Assembly (NCBI GenBank): GCA_030432235.1
Contig: JAUIHT010000001.1
Span: 992,001-1,056,000, forward strand
Direction: 5' to 3'
Length of the DNA: 64,000 nt
DNA from: Verrucomicrobiia bacterium
GTDB taxonomy: Bacteria; Verrucomicrobiota; Verrucomicrobiia; Opitutales; Cerasicoccaceae
Shown: positions 1 through 8,689 of the stretch, piece after piece
Layout of the letters: each line of letters starts with the position of its first letter
How positions within the stretch are numbered: position 1 is the first letter of the stretch
Notes under the pieces: generated by a model
The model's database searches: none
Told to the model about the DNA's origin: nothing
What the model saw: only the letters and a program-made list of their open reading frames with translations
Position numbers and translations under genes: made by a program

Positions 1-597
1 GTCGGCCTCGGCATAGCCCTCGATGACGGCGAGGATACGGTCGTTGAGAATGCGCTGGGGCAGGTCGGAGGAATTTTCGTTGAGCCAGCTCATGGCGGCG
101 GAGGCGTCCGTCTTTCCCCAGGTTTCCAGAATATCCTCGGTGGCGCGGTCGCGCAGGCGCAGGGACTGGAGGTTGTCCACGTAGGCGAGGGCGTCGGTCG
201 GGTTTTGCTGCGCCCAGAGCTCCAGCAGCTCGACCATCATGCGGTCGCGTTGCTGGCTTGGGGGAGCCTGCCGGAGCGCCTCGAGCGCCTGTTCAGCCTC
301 CCAGGGGTGTAGCTGTTTCATCGCCTCTTCGGCCTCGGCGATGGCCTCGGGTGTCGACTTTGCGTTCAAGGACTCAAAGCTGGACAGTGGGTTGGCCACG
401 TCCTCGGCGCCTGAGCTGGTCAGCGATTCGTAGCGGTTCGTCGCCGGGGCGCTGCCGGATTTTTTCGGCGTGATTCCGGGCAGTGTGGCCGAGGCAGACC
501 CGGCAGATTCTTCCGATGAAAAAGCGCTGCCCAGCCAGTAGGCCGCGCCGACCGTTACCGCCCAGGAGGCGGCCAAGACAACGAGTTTGGTTTTCAA
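1..597 (-). CDS. Secreted/periplasmic repeat protein, C-terminus outside window
   Basis: An open frame runs on the minus strand from a TTG at 597 off the left edge, so only about 199 N-terminal residues are visible. The start has a Lys-containing N-terminus followed by a hydrophobic stretch (LVVLAASWAVTVGAAYWLG), which looks like an uncleaved anchor or signal peptide. A low-complexity Ser/Ala/Glu segment follows. The rest is made of short helical repeats with a WA..DP.AAL.W pattern, such as LWAQQNPTDALAYV and TWGKTDASAAMSWL, about 30-35 residues apart. Repeats of this kind are common in verrucomicrobial hypothetical proteins and are probably TPR/HEAT-like scaffolds (family knowledge). No ATG is available near the signal peptide and no good ribosome binding site is visible, so the TTG start is tentative. 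Function unknown. Confidence 0.6.
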   Translation of the reverse strand, partial: MKTKLVVLAASWAVTVGAAYWLGSAFSSEESAGSASATLPGITPKKSGSAPATNRYESLTSSGAEDVANPLSSFESLNAKSTPEAIAEAEEAMKQLHPWEAEQALEALRQAPPSQQRDRMMVELLELWAQQNPTDALAYVDNLQSLRLRDRATEDILETWGKTDASAAMSWLNENSSDLPQRILNDRILAVIEGYAEAD

Positions 598-649
598 GTG
601 CTAATTTGGTTCGTTAATATAACAGCACCAAGGGGGCGAAGTTGCAAGA

Positions 650-757
650 TGTTGGAAAAGAGAAACGGAGAATGGGAGAAACGGTGATCGGGAGACTCTT
701 GGAACGAGTAATACAACTTTTCCCTTTATCTCCCCTCTCCCTGTCTCCCTTACTCTA
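650..757. repeat. Interspersed purine-arm/pyrimidine-arm repeat element
   Basis: A purine-rich stretch (units like GGGAGA) is followed by a pyrimidine-rich stretch (units like TCTCCC), so the two sides can pair imperfectly. The same family appears inside the coding sequences of the three efflux genes near 12.3, 14.8 and 21.5 kb. Here it fills the gap between two genes. Confidence 0.6.
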
Positions 758-1222
758 CATTATCCGCCCTTCGTCGAAGTCGATCATGTCGGCGACGGAC
801 TTGATTTCGTCCGCACGGTCGAGGCAGCCCATCTTTTCCAGTGACTCCCGCAGGAACTCTCGCCCGGCCTCGGTCATGCCTTTCTGAACCATCTCACGGT
901 TCCACTTGGCCGCCTGGACGTCCTCCGGAAAGAGCTCCAGCAGGCGGCGGTCGAGCTCGGCGTCATCGGCGCTGGTCATGACGATTTCCTCGACGGCGGC
1001 GGGCTCGACACCCAGGTGCAGGCAGAGGAAGCGGTCGAAGCCGCGCTTGTAGTTTTTTCGGTAACTATTGGGCAGCTCTCCGTGCTCCTGCGTGTAGCGG
1101 ATTTTGGCGATGAACCGCGGCAGGTGCAGCAGCCCGGTAGCCGGGTGGGGCAGGTAGGGTGACGGCAGGCAGGTGAGTACCTCGCCGGTGGAGCCGGGAA
1201 TGGGTCGGGTTTTTTCAGCCAT
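755..1222 (-). CDS. DUF5069 family protein
   Basis: About 155 residues. The N-terminal part has the pattern GLLHLPRFIAKIRYTQEHGE followed by LP.SY..NYK.GFDRFL, which I associate with the DUF5069 family, found mostly in Verrucomicrobia and relatives; its function is not established. The remainder is acidic and helical (DDAELDRRLLELFPED) and the protein ends in DFDEGRIM. No signal peptide or membrane segment, so probably cytoplasmic. The frame stays open to an upstream ATG at 1261, but the ATG at 1222 (MAEKTRP) fits the conserved region better; neither has a strong ribosome binding site. It is divergent from the ABC exporter gene that begins 64 bases away. Confidence 0.7.
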   Translation of the reverse strand: MAEKTRPIPGSTGEVLTCLPSPYLPHPATGLLHLPRFIAKIRYTQEHGELPNSYRKNYKRGFDRFLCLHLGVEPAAVEEIVMTSADDAELDRRLLELFPEDVQAAKWNREMVQKGMTEAGREFLRESLEKMGCLDRADEIKSVADMIDFDEGRIM

Positions 1223-1286
1223 GATTTCGAATAGCGGAAAAAACTTTTCGCGTTTTGGCAAACCTTAGGCATGGTGACCCATTCTC

Positions 1287-3047
1287 ATGAATACCATCTG
1301 GCGCGTATCGAAGTACCTGTTCCGTTATAAGGGCCTGTTCTGGCTGAACATGTCGATGGCCGTCGGCATGACGGTTCTGGCGGCGTGGATTCCGCGCCAG
1401 ATTCAGAGTATCCTCGACGGCGTGCAGGCCAGTGCTTCGCTGAGCGCGTTAGGCGTCGGAGCAGGCATCATGGCCCTGTTGTACTTCGGTAGCGAGCTGT
1501 GCAACGGCTTTCGCATCATGATAAACAACACCCTTGAGCAGCGTGTGTTGATGGATATGCGCGCGGAAATCCACACCAAGCTCCTGCGCCTGCCCGTGTC
1601 GTTTTATGATCAGCGCAAGAGTGGCGAGGTCTCATCTCGCGTTATTGAGGACGTCTCTAACGTCGAGCGCGCTCTGCTGGACGGTACCGAGATCGGAACC
1701 AGCTCCATTCTGAAAATCGTCGTGGTCAGTGTTTTCCTCTTCATGGAAAACTCATTTTTGGCCTGGTTCGTCTTCTTGCCGGTGCCGTTGCTGTTGATCC
1801 TGGGTTATTTCTACGCCAAGCAGAGCCGCGTGGTCTGGAAGCGGGTGCGGGTGGCCTCAGGCGACCTCAACGCCTTGCTCATCGAGGATATCCAGGGCAA
1901 CCGGCTCATCCAAACCTTTGCCCTGCAGGACCGCGAAACGCGGCGCTTCCAGGAGCGTGCGGAGGACCTGAAGGAGAAGTGGCTGGCGGCCATGTATCGC
2001 TGGGCCTTGTACAGCCCCGGCACGACTTTTATTACCAACCTCGGGTTGGTGGCCGTTGTCGGCATCGGCGGTTATCTCATTTTGCAAGGTAACAGCGGGT
2101 TCGACTTTCCCGAGATGATCGCCTTCTCCTTCTGGGCGTTGATGCTCTACGAGCCTATTGGACGCCTGCATGGGCTCAATCAGCTTATCGTCGTGGGCAA
2201 GGCCAGTGGTGAGCGCGTCTTCGAAATCCTCGATGCGGAGGTGGCTATTGAACCGCCTGCCAACCCCAAGCCTTTTCCGCAGGGCCTGCTCGAAGTGCGC
2301 TTCGATGACGTCTCTTTCAAGTATCCGGAGCGGCCCGAGGTCCTCGAGCACTTCAACCTCACCATCGAGCCCGGCAAGGTGACTGCCCTCGTCGGGCACA
2401 CCGGCGCGGGCAAATCCACGGTAGCGAATCTCGCTATGCGCGCCTACGACGCCACCGGCGGTTCCGTGAATGTTAACGGCACCGATATCCGCGAGCTTTC
2501 GCTGGAGGATATCCATGCACACATCGGGCATGTTGCCCAGGACCCCTTCCTGTTTGAGGGAAGTGTCCGCGATAACCTCCTGCTCGCTCGTGAGGACGCC
2601 TCCGAGGCCGAAATTGTCGAGGCGCTCAAGGGTGCCAGCGCCTGGGAGTTTGTTGAGCGCCTGCCTGACGGGTTGGACACGAACATCGGCGAGAAAGGCA
2701 TCCGCCTGTCCCAGGGCGAGAAGCAGCGTCTGACTATCGCCCGAGTGCTCCTGAAAAATCCGCCGCTGGTCATCCTCGACGAGGCCACCGCCAGCGTCGA
2801 TACCATCACGGAAAAGCAGATACAGGGCGCCCTGGAGAACCTCATGTCCGAGCGTACCGTGCTTGTCATTGCCCACCGTCTCTCGACCATTCGCAAGGCC
2901 GACAAGATTGTCGTGCTCGAGCGCGGCCAGATTCTCGAGCAGGGCACCCACGAGCAGCTCCTCATGGGCGAAGGCCGCTACGCCGAGCTCTGGCTCCACC
3001 AGGTGGACGTCTTCCAGGAGGGCGATACCCCGGCCACGGCTTCCTGA
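1287..3047 (+). CDS. ABC exporter, fused permease and ATPase (MsbA-like)
   Basis: 586 residues, the usual length of a half-size type IV ABC exporter that works as a dimer in the inner membrane. Residues 1-300 hold six predicted membrane helices; residues ~340-570 are the nucleotide-binding domain. Visible motifs are Walker A GHTGAGKST (370-378), signature LSQGE (474-478) and Walker B LVILDEA (494-500), followed by the switch histidine in VIAHRLST. All catalytic residues are intact. The substrate cannot be told from sequence; lipid, lipopolysaccharide precursors, peptides and drugs are all handled by this family. The gene stands alone, with divergent and later genes separated by gaps. The start is the first ATG, with no clear ribosome binding site. 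Confidence 0.9.
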   Translation: MNTIWRVSKYLFRYKGLFWLNMSMAVGMTVLAAWIPRQIQSILDGVQASASLSALGVGAGIMALLYFGSELCNGFRIMINNTLEQRVLMDMRAEIHTKLLRLPVSFYDQRKSGEVSSRVIEDVSNVERALLDGTEIGTSSILKIVVVSVFLFMENSFLAWFVFLPVPLLLILGYFYAKQSRVVWKRVRVASGDLNALLIEDIQGNRLIQTFALQDRETRRFQERAEDLKEKWLAAMYRWALYSPGTTFITNLGLVAVVGIGGYLILQGNSGFDFPEMIAFSFWALMLYEPIGRLHGLNQLIVVGKASGERVFEILDAEVAIEPPANPKPFPQGLLEVRFDDVSFKYPERPEVLEHFNLTIEPGKVTALVGHTGAGKSTVANLAMRAYDATGGSVNVNGTDIRELSLEDIHAHIGHVAQDPFLFEGSVRDNLLLAREDASEAEIVEALKGASAWEFVERLPDGLDTNIGEKGIRLSQGEKQRLTIARVLLKNPPLVILDEATASVDTITEKQIQGALENLMSERTVLVIAHRLSTIRKADKIVVLERGQILEQGTHEQLLMGEGRYAELWLHQVDVFQEGDTPATAS

Positions 3048-3138
3048 GCCCCCGGTCGAGGTTTTAATGGTTGAATAACGGGACTATGTACAAATGGCCC
3101 TAAAGGCCTATGTATGTACTTTACTTTATTCCGGGAAT

Positions 3139-3156
3139 AAGTATATCGTTATACTT
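3139..3156. promoter_or_regulatory. 18-bp dyad, possible operator
   Basis: AAGTATATCGTTATACTT is an almost perfect dyad with a central CG, the layout of LacI-family operators. It lies 37 bases before the start of the esterase-like gene. Role is inferred from position and symmetry only. Confidence 0.35.
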
Positions 3157-3192
3157 CTCTTGTCCCCAACACTTCCCCCGTAAAAGAACCCC

Positions 3193-5649
3193 ATGTCTAC
3201 GAAAGTTACCTTCCCCTCCCTTTGCCTCCTTGGATTTCTGCTGGCTTCGCTTCCACTGAAGGCGGCGGATCCGACCATGACTCCCGTGCCGATCGACACG
3301 GTGGGCAACACCCAGTACGGCTACTACGAGTATCTGCCCGCCGCTTACTATGAGAATCCCGACCAGGATTTTCCGATCGTCATCTTTTTCCATGGTCGAG
3401 GCGAGCGGGGCGATGGCTCGTCCTCAACCTTGAGCCGGGTGACGGGCAACGGCCCGTTTGCGTTGATCAAAAGCTCGTCTCATCCGCTGCGCAATATCTT
3501 CAACGACAACGATATGATCGTCCTGGCCCCACAGCAGAACGGCAACGGCTGGTGGGGTGACTACGAGCTGCGCCGCTTCCTCGACTACGCCCTGGCCAAC
3601 TACCGCATCGACCCGCGGCGAATCTACTTCACCGGTCTGAGCGCGGGCAGCTCCGGCATTCACGAATTCATGAACAACGATCCCGGCGCCGACCAGGTCA
3701 CCGCCTATGTGGTCTGCGCGCTGCGAGGTAAGGTGGATGCCGGCATCGGCGATTATCTGGGCACCCGCACCCCTTACTGGGCATTGGTCGAGGTGGACGC
3801 CAGTGCCAACGAGCGTGGTCTCGCGGAGGAGGGCGCCGCCAACATGGCCGCCTTTCTTTCCGGGGTAACGCCGCCGGACATCCGCACCGGTTACCCGGGC
3901 AAGACCTCGACCAACTCCGTTTATTATGACATAGCGGCGGGGGATTGGGTCTGGGAAAGCGGCACGCCGCTTAACGCGGATCGAAACATCCGGGTCACGC
4001 TTTTCCCCGGCGACAGTCACAACAGTTGGACGGACACTTACAATACCGAGAACATGTGGCTGTGGATGTTTGCCCAGGAGAAGCCCACCGTTACCATCAC
4101 TTCTCCAGAAGATGAGCTGCTCGTGCCGCAGGGCACGACTGTTTCCCTGCAGGCTACCGCCGTGGACGCGGCCGATGCGCCCATCGCGGGAAGCGAGCTG
4201 CTTTGGTCCAGCGACATCGACGGCGATCTGGGCAGTGGCACCAGCCTGGAACTCGACGATCTGAGCATCGGCATACACACCATCTCCTGCACCACGACGG
4301 ATTCGCTTTACCGCATTGGCAGTAGCTCGGTAACCGTCAACGTCGTGGCTGCCAGCGCCTACACCGCGCAGATTGATTTCGGTTATTCCTCCTATTTGAC
4401 CGAGCTGCCCGGCTGGAATAACATCTACAACTACCAGGTGGGTAAATCAGGCACCGTGGTAGAGAATTTGGTCAGCAGCATGGGTGTTTCCACAGGTGTG
4501 CGCGTCGAGTTGGTCGATAGCTTCTGGACCACCCAGGCCGGGGTGGTGGACAGCACGCTCTACCCGGAGACGGCGCAGCGCGATGCCTTGGCGGTCAGCG
4601 ATGCGAATGATGGCTATGGGGCGTTTCAGTTCAGCGGTTTGAACCCGAGCCAGACCTACAACTTCACCATCTTCGCCTCGCGCTCCAGTACGGGTTCGCG
4701 GACCGCCCTTTATACGGTCAACGGAGGCAAAACAGCGACGCTTTATGCCAGCCAGAATACCAGTAACACGGCTTCCATTACCGAGGTTTCCCCGGATGCA
4801 GAGGGAAAAATTCTCTTCGAGGTAACACCGATTGACTCCAGTAACCTCGGCTATCTGGGCGTCATCATTCTGGAGGCCAATGCTCCGCCTACTAGCAATG
4901 CCGCGCCCGTGGTTAACGCCGGTTCCAACCGTAACGTTGCGCTTGATGACGACAGCACCGCCGCCGTCGTGCTTGGCGGTTCCGTCACCGACGACGGTCT
5001 GACGCCTTCGGTCTCCATCGCCTGGAGCGTGGTGTCGTCGCCACACAGTGTCCCGGTGGATTTTGCGGATGAAACCGATCCGGAGACAACCGTTACTGTC
5101 AACAGACCTGGCACCTACGTTTTACAACTCTCCGCCGACGACGGTGAGCTCGTCTCCACCGACACGGTCGAGCTGACGGCGTTTTATCCGCCGGAGCCCT
5201 TCCGTGGATGGTGGCAGGATCGCTTCAACGAAACCCAGCGCGGCAACCCCGCCGTCAGCGGCCCCGATGCCGACCCGGACGGGGACGGCGTTCCGAACCT
5301 CGCCGAGTACTCCCTGGGCACGAATCCGTGGAAGGGCGACAGGCCGTCGATTTTGCCCATGGTGGATGGCGCCCGCAGCGGGATCCGTTTCCAGCGCGAC
5401 CCCTCGCTCATCGATGTCACCTATCAGATTTGCAAGAGCGATAGCCTTGCGGCCGACGACTGGACGGTCATCGCGACCAGTGTGGATGGCGAGAACTTCG
5501 ACGCGGCCTATCCCGGCACCTTCTCCATCAGCGAGTCGGGTCACGACCCGCTTACGGTCACCGTGCTCGAAGGCGACGATTTCGATGCCGCCTCGGGCCC
5601 GCGCTTCTTCAAGATAATCGTCACCACCTCGACCGAGTTGACCGAGTAG
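3193..5649 (+). CDS. Large secreted esterase-like alpha/beta hydrolase with Ig-like domains
   Basis: 818 residues. A signal peptide (to about residue 25, ending SLPLKAA) directs export. Residues ~30-300 form an alpha/beta hydrolase of the feruloyl-esterase/PHB-depolymerase kind: oxyanion region VIFFHGRGERG, nucleophile elbow GLSAG with Ser150, and a likely catalytic His276 in GDSHNSW. Then come an Ig/PKD-like segment (~300-390), a jelly-roll-like region (~395-570), a second PKD-like domain (~575-670) and a C-terminal tail DADPDGDGVPNLAEY, a calcium-binding type common at the ends of verrucomicrobial secreted enzymes. Such architectures usually act on plant or algal polysaccharide esters (family knowledge); the substrate here is unknown. 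The single-gene setting and the upstream dyad suggest separate regulation. Confidence 0.8.
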   Translation: MSTKVTFPSLCLLGFLLASLPLKAADPTMTPVPIDTVGNTQYGYYEYLPAAYYENPDQDFPIVIFFHGRGERGDGSSSTLSRVTGNGPFALIKSSSHPLRNIFNDNDMIVLAPQQNGNGWWGDYELRRFLDYALANYRIDPRRIYFTGLSAGSSGIHEFMNNDPGADQVTAYVVCALRGKVDAGIGDYLGTRTPYWALVEVDASANERGLAEEGAANMAAFLSGVTPPDIRTGYPGKTSTNSVYYDIAAGDWVWESGTPLNADRNIRVTLFPGDSHNSWTDTYNTENMWLWMFAQEKPTVTITSPEDELLVPQGTTVSLQATAVDAADAPIAGSELLWSSDIDGDLGSGTSLELDDLSIGIHTISCTTTDSLYRIGSSSVTVNVVAASAYTAQIDFGYSSYLTELPGWNNIYNYQVGKSGTVVENLVSSMGVSTGVRVELVDSFWTTQAGVVDSTLYPETAQRDALAVSDANDGYGAFQFSGLNPSQTYNFTIFASRSSTGSRTALYTVNGGKTATLYASQNTSNTASITEVSPDAEGKILFEVTPIDSSNLGYLGVIILEANAPPTSNAAPVVNAGSNRNVALDDDSTAAVVLGGSVTDDGLTPSVSIAWSVVSSPHSVPVDFADETDPETTVTVNRPGTYVLQLSADDGELVSTDTVELTAFYPPEPFRGWWQDRFNETQRGNPAVSGPDADPDGDGVPNLAEYSLGTNPWKGDRPSILPMVDGARSGIRFQRDPSLIDVTYQICKSDSLAADDWTVIATSVDGENFDAAYPGTFSISESGHDPLTVTVLEGDDFDAASGPRFFKIIVTTSTELTE

Positions 5650-5657
5650 CCGGCGCT

Positions 5658-5858
5658 CTAGGCTCTGTGGCGACGCAGCGGGGTAAAGAGCAGCACCAGC
5701 GTACCCAGGCCAATCGCGGTCGTGGCGGGTTCCGGCATGGCTGTCACCGTCGAGTTGCTGAAGGAGAAGAAATCGTTGTTGAAGACGTTGAAGCTACCCG
5801 CAACCACGCCCTCAAGCGTCCGCTCATCTTCCCCCTTGTGGTGGGTCTGTGGAACCAA
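5658..5858 (-). pseudogene. C-terminal remnant of a PEP-CTERM protein
   Basis: A 66-codon frame on the minus strand ends in AMPEPATTAIGLGTLVLLF followed by TPLRRHRA. This is a textbook PEP-CTERM tail: PEP motif, membrane helix and basic end, which exosortase (EpsH-type) recognises. Upstream of it there is no signal peptide, and the frame closes within the repeat DNA at 5860-5960. I read it as the stump of a longer exported protein whose 5' part is gone. It lies tail-to-tail with the esterase-like gene, 8 bases from its stop. A short real gene cannot be excluded. Confidence 0.65.
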
Positions 5859-5877
5859 CAGAGGTAGGATGACGAAT

Positions 5878-5938
5878 CCCAGTATTCAGGGCCAAAGGCC
5901 CGTCCTATAACAGCCCAGAGTGAAGCGCTGGTTACGGG
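5878..5938 (-). repeat. Palindromic repeat copy (CTGTTATA family)
   Basis: Read on the minus strand this copy contains GGGCTGTTATAGGACGGGCC and then TTTGGCCCTGAATAC. A second copy in the opposite orientation lies at 6831-6893, so the two flank the PEP-CTERM gene as inverted repeats. Confidence 0.55.
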
Positions 5939-6139
5939 TTCAAAAGCCATGTCGCCTGGCATGGATGTTGCTGATTTTTGCGAATAGAGCAGAAGGTCCT
6001 TATTGGTTTAGGCATAAGGGCCCTATTGCTTTATGCTCCAATGTTAAGCTTCCATAATCCTACTTAAACATCACTGACTGCACAATAAAATATACGATAT
6101 CATCGAAAACCAATACGATAACGATTCAACCAACATACT

Positions 6140-6712
6140 ATGAAAATAAAAGCTATCCTCGTAGCCGTCTTCTGCACGGTTTTTCTCAGTACTAGCTACG
6201 CGATCATTCAGATTCAGGTCATCGGTGGTAATGGCTCACCACTGAACGTTAAGATTTTGCAAGGGGGAGATTTTACCGCAAATGCTTCCGATTCAGCCTC
6301 CTTCTTTGTCGTTTTTGAATCGTTCTGGGATAATACAGCCACAAACTTAGCTACAAGTAATTTCAGTACAGATACGATTACGATGACGACTGCAACCGGT
6401 CCCTTTGGTACTGGGGCTAGCAATAACGGATCGGTCGATGCGGAAGATTTGATACTGGGATTTAACGGAAGCGGTATCGTTAGCAGCCAAACTTTGACGC
6501 TTGGCACTGGGACGCGCGCCACATCCACCTCATTGACTTTAAACTACAACGCGATTAACGCATCTGGCATCGCTCAGGTCTATGGTGATCTAAATACCGT
6601 CATCTCTAACTCGGTCACTTGGAATGCCGTGCCCGAGCCCTCTACCTGGGCCGCATTCGCCGGGATAGGCGTGCTTGGCCTGGCTCTGTGGCGTCGCCGC
6701 AAGGCTGCCTGA
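6140..6712 (+). CDS. PEP-CTERM sorting domain protein
   Basis: 190 residues. The N-terminus (MKIKAILVAVFCTVFLSTSYA) is a signal peptide. The middle is Thr/Ser/Asn-rich and beta-strand-like, with no recognised domain. The C-terminus reads VPEPSTWAAFAGIGVLGLAL then WRRRKAA: PEP motif, membrane helix and basic tail. It should be exported, processed by exosortase and placed at the surface or in matrix material (family knowledge); its own role is unknown. The coding DNA is noticeably more A+T-rich than the neighbouring genes. A remnant of a second PEP-CTERM gene lies 280 bases upstream, and inverted copies of one repeat flank this gene, so local rearrangement or recent arrival is plausible. Confidence 0.85.
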   Translation: MKIKAILVAVFCTVFLSTSYAIIQIQVIGGNGSPLNVKILQGGDFTANASDSASFFVVFESFWDNTATNLATSNFSTDTITMTTATGPFGTGASNNGSVDAEDLILGFNGSGIVSSQTLTLGTGTRATSTSLTLNYNAINASGIAQVYGDLNTVISNSVTWNAVPEPSTWAAFAGIGVLGLALWRRRKAA

Positions 6713-6830
6713 GGAGGGGATTGGCGCAATTCCTACTGTCCCTCGTAGGTAGAGTGACCCTTCTTCGTTTCTGAAACCTGTGACATCGTTGGTCAACTTG
6801 AACGTACGTGGTTTGGAAAAGTTGGACTTA

Positions 6831-6893
6831 TAGCAGACCCAGGGCTTCACCCCTGGGTTTGCTGTTATAAGACGCGCCCTTGGCGCTTAAATA
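6831..6893 (+). repeat. Hairpin-forming repeat, inverted partner of 5878-5938
   Basis: AGCAGACCCAGGG pairs with the nearby CCCTGGGTTTGCT around a short loop and is followed by TGTTATAAGACGCGCCC. The same family is present in reverse orientation on the other side of the PEP-CTERM gene. Confidence 0.55.
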
Positions 6894-6918
6894 CTAGCGC
6901 CTGACGATAGCGGATACA

Positions 6919-6963
6919 TTGCCCCTCAGAAGGTAGGGATGTCTCGCCGAGGCATCCGCCACA
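6919..6963 (+). repeat. 45-bp direct repeat, copy 1
   Basis: The unit begins TTGCCCCTCAGAAGGTAGGG and ends GGCATCCGCCAC. Copy 2 at 7048-7092 differs at one position (T/C). A partial copy of the first 11 bases occurs near 6988. Confidence 0.75.
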
Positions 6964-7047
6964 CCTGTCATGAGCCTGTCGAATGATTGCCCCTCAGCCT
7001 ATGATGCTGCCACACAGGGTCGGGCGCAGACTCCAGGCAAGCCGTCG

Positions 7048-7092
7048 TTGCCCCTCAGAAGGTAGGGATGCCTCGCCGAGGCATCCGCCACG
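7048..7092 (+). repeat. 45-bp direct repeat, copy 2
   Basis: Almost identical to 6919-6963, 129 bases further on in the same orientation. The spacer holds a TGAGCCTGTCGAA-type motif and unrelated DNA. Confidence 0.75.
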
Positions 7093-7451
7093 TTGCCTCT
7101 AACCCCAACGGGGTTGCCTATTTTAGCCCAGGGTTCTTGAACCCTGGGGTTCGCGTCACAAAAGAAACCCCAACCCCAACGGGGTTGCATAGTGTATCGT
7201 GCCTTCTCCGGTGGACCCGATGCAACCCCGCCTGTCCTGAGAACGTCGAATGGGTTGGGGTTGGACGGTGGCGGTACCGCGTGACCCAGGGTAGCGCCTT
7301 CGCTGCGCTCAGCCTGCAACCCTTCGCTAAGAGATGAAACCCCTTTGGGGTTTGAATAATTATTCCCTGCCATGCGCCCCGAACCTTCGGGAATCATCGC
7401 CGCTCAAGCGGCACCCGTCCCCGAATAGGTGGCAGCCGCTGCAGAAGCTCC

Positions 7452-7682
7452 CGGAATCAATTCTTAAGCTCCCGGAATCATTCATTATGTTCTGAAAATC
7501 ATTTTCAGAACCTGGAAAATGAATTTCAGAACACTGAAAACAGTTTTCAGAATCAAGAAATTGGATTTCAGATAATAGAAAATGGTCTTCAGAACACTGA
7601 GAATTCTATTCAGAAAGTAGAAATTCAATTTCAGAACCAAGGAAATCATTCCCAGACCTAGCAGAATCATTCCCCCAGCCAG
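7452..7682. repeat. Array of eleven 21-bp units, exact phase
   Basis: Diverged units follow each other at exactly 21 bases with no indel, for example at 7494, 7515, 7536, 7557, 7578, 7599, 7620 and 7641. A typical unit is GAAAATGAATTTCAGAACAC plus T. Read on the plus strand the units spell heptads such as ENEFQNT, ENSFQNQ and ENSIQKV; that frame has no ATG start. The minus strand is also open (7485-7670) and reads as heptads such as TVFSVLK and FIFQVLK. I call it a repeat, not a gene, because no start, ribosome site or flanking gene context supports coding. Confidence 0.8.
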
Positions 7683-8057
7683 GGCACTCCTTTATTAAGC
7701 TTCGGCACACTTCCCCGCTTATTCTGAGCTCGTTGAATGGTTTTCAGCACTGGCCGCCGAAGGGTCGGCACGCGGTCCCGCTTGTCCTGAGTTCGTCGAA
7801 GGAAGGTCGGCACTCTCCCCCGAAGCCCCGGCAGCCGTCTCCTAAGCCTCGCCTGCCCTGAGCTGGTCGAAGGGGGAATGAATGATTAAGCCTCGGGAAT
7901 CGTTGCCGCCTGCTCTGGCTCGTCGAAGGGGTGCTTAGAAAAGCATCCCCGGAGCCTCCTTTTCGTATATCCTGAGCTCGTCGAAGGACTGCCTTCCCTG
8001 TGGTGAGCCTGTCGAACCAACAGAGGTAGGGCGCAGCCTACAGGCAAACCGTGGGTT

Positions 8058-8615
8058 CTAGCTGCCAGGCTGCTCTTTCTTTTGTAATTTCACTTTTGCC
8101 CCTATGGCATATACTGTCATTGTCTTTGCTTTAGATATGTTGTAAGATTCGCTTACCCAAGAATGTCCCTCAGGGTAAGACATTATTATGGGTCTATCGC
8201 CCGAATTAGATTTTGCGCCACCTCCAATTAATGTGTACCCATCTTTGACTTTTGCTTCCCCGCTGAGTACGCCAACACTCTCTGGAAGGTATTCCTTCGT
8301 GACTTGAGTCTCAATGATAAATTCACCCTGTTCGTTGAATACATCAATGATCGAGGTCCTTAAGTCATCAAGGATTTTTTTTGCTTCGGAGCTTGAATTT
8401 CTAATGTCGACCAACTGGTACTCATAATCCGTGGATTGTAGCAATCTATCGACCTTCTCATCAGCTATTGCTTTAGCTTTCTCGAATGTCACTCCAGCAT
8501 AAGCTATTAACGCCATAACAATTGATATTATACTGCTTATGAGTGTGCTTTTCCTCACCAAAAAGTAGTTTTTGGTAAGTCTTTCCTCAATTATTTTAAT
8601 TTCCTCTTCAGTCAT
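8058..8615 (-). CDS. Hypothetical single-pass membrane protein
   Basis: 185 residues, not recognised. Residues 1-20 are charged and cytoplasmic-like, residues ~22-44 (STLISSIISIVMALIAYAGV) form one membrane helix, residues ~45-95 are helical and probably coiled (FEKAKAIADEKVDRLLQ), and the C-terminal 90 residues look like a small beta domain (GGGAKSNSGDRPIIMSYPEG). A protein of this shape would sit in the inner membrane with its C-terminus outside. Its DNA is more A+T-rich than the efflux genes. It lies directly after copy C of the cusA 3' end, as the third of three small genes placed behind such copies, which suggests acquisition as a cassette. Confidence 0.6.
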   Translation of the reverse strand: MTEEEIKIIEERLTKNYFLVRKSTLISSIISIVMALIAYAGVTFEKAKAIADEKVDRLLQSTDYEYQLVDIRNSSSEAKKILDDLRTSIIDVFNEQGEFIIETQVTKEYLPESVGVLSGEAKVKDGYTLIGGGAKSNSGDRPIIMSYPEGHSWVSESYNISKAKTMTVYAIGAKVKLQKKEQPGS

Positions 8616-8689
8616 AATAGTAAGTATTCAGCATACAGTAAGCATGATTTATTCCATTTAGTAATGAAATCTTAATATAATTTTTGTCA

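Larger units (their letters stand above)
6713..8057. other. Gene-free stretch filled with short repeat families
   Basis: I see no convincing gene here. It contains: a hairpin-forming repeat at 6831-6893; two copies of a 45-bp unit (6919-6963 and 7048-7092); several AACCCC-type palindromes around 7100-7200; an array of 21-bp units (7452-7682); and at least seven copies of a short motif of the type TGAGCTCGTCGAAGG (around 6970, 7240, 7725, 7790, 7860, 7975 and 8005). It looks like a deposit of small interspersed repeats. Confidence 0.7.

Noticed and set aside
1857-2999. 380-codon minus-strand ORF opposite the ABC exporter
   Set aside because: It is antisense to a clear ABC exporter with all motifs; long shadow frames are expected in high-G+C DNA.
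7485-7670. Small membrane protein on the minus strand (61 codons of Leu/Phe-rich heptads)
   Set aside because: It is a translation of the 21-bp repeat array; both strands are open for the same reason and no ribosome site or conserved context is seen.
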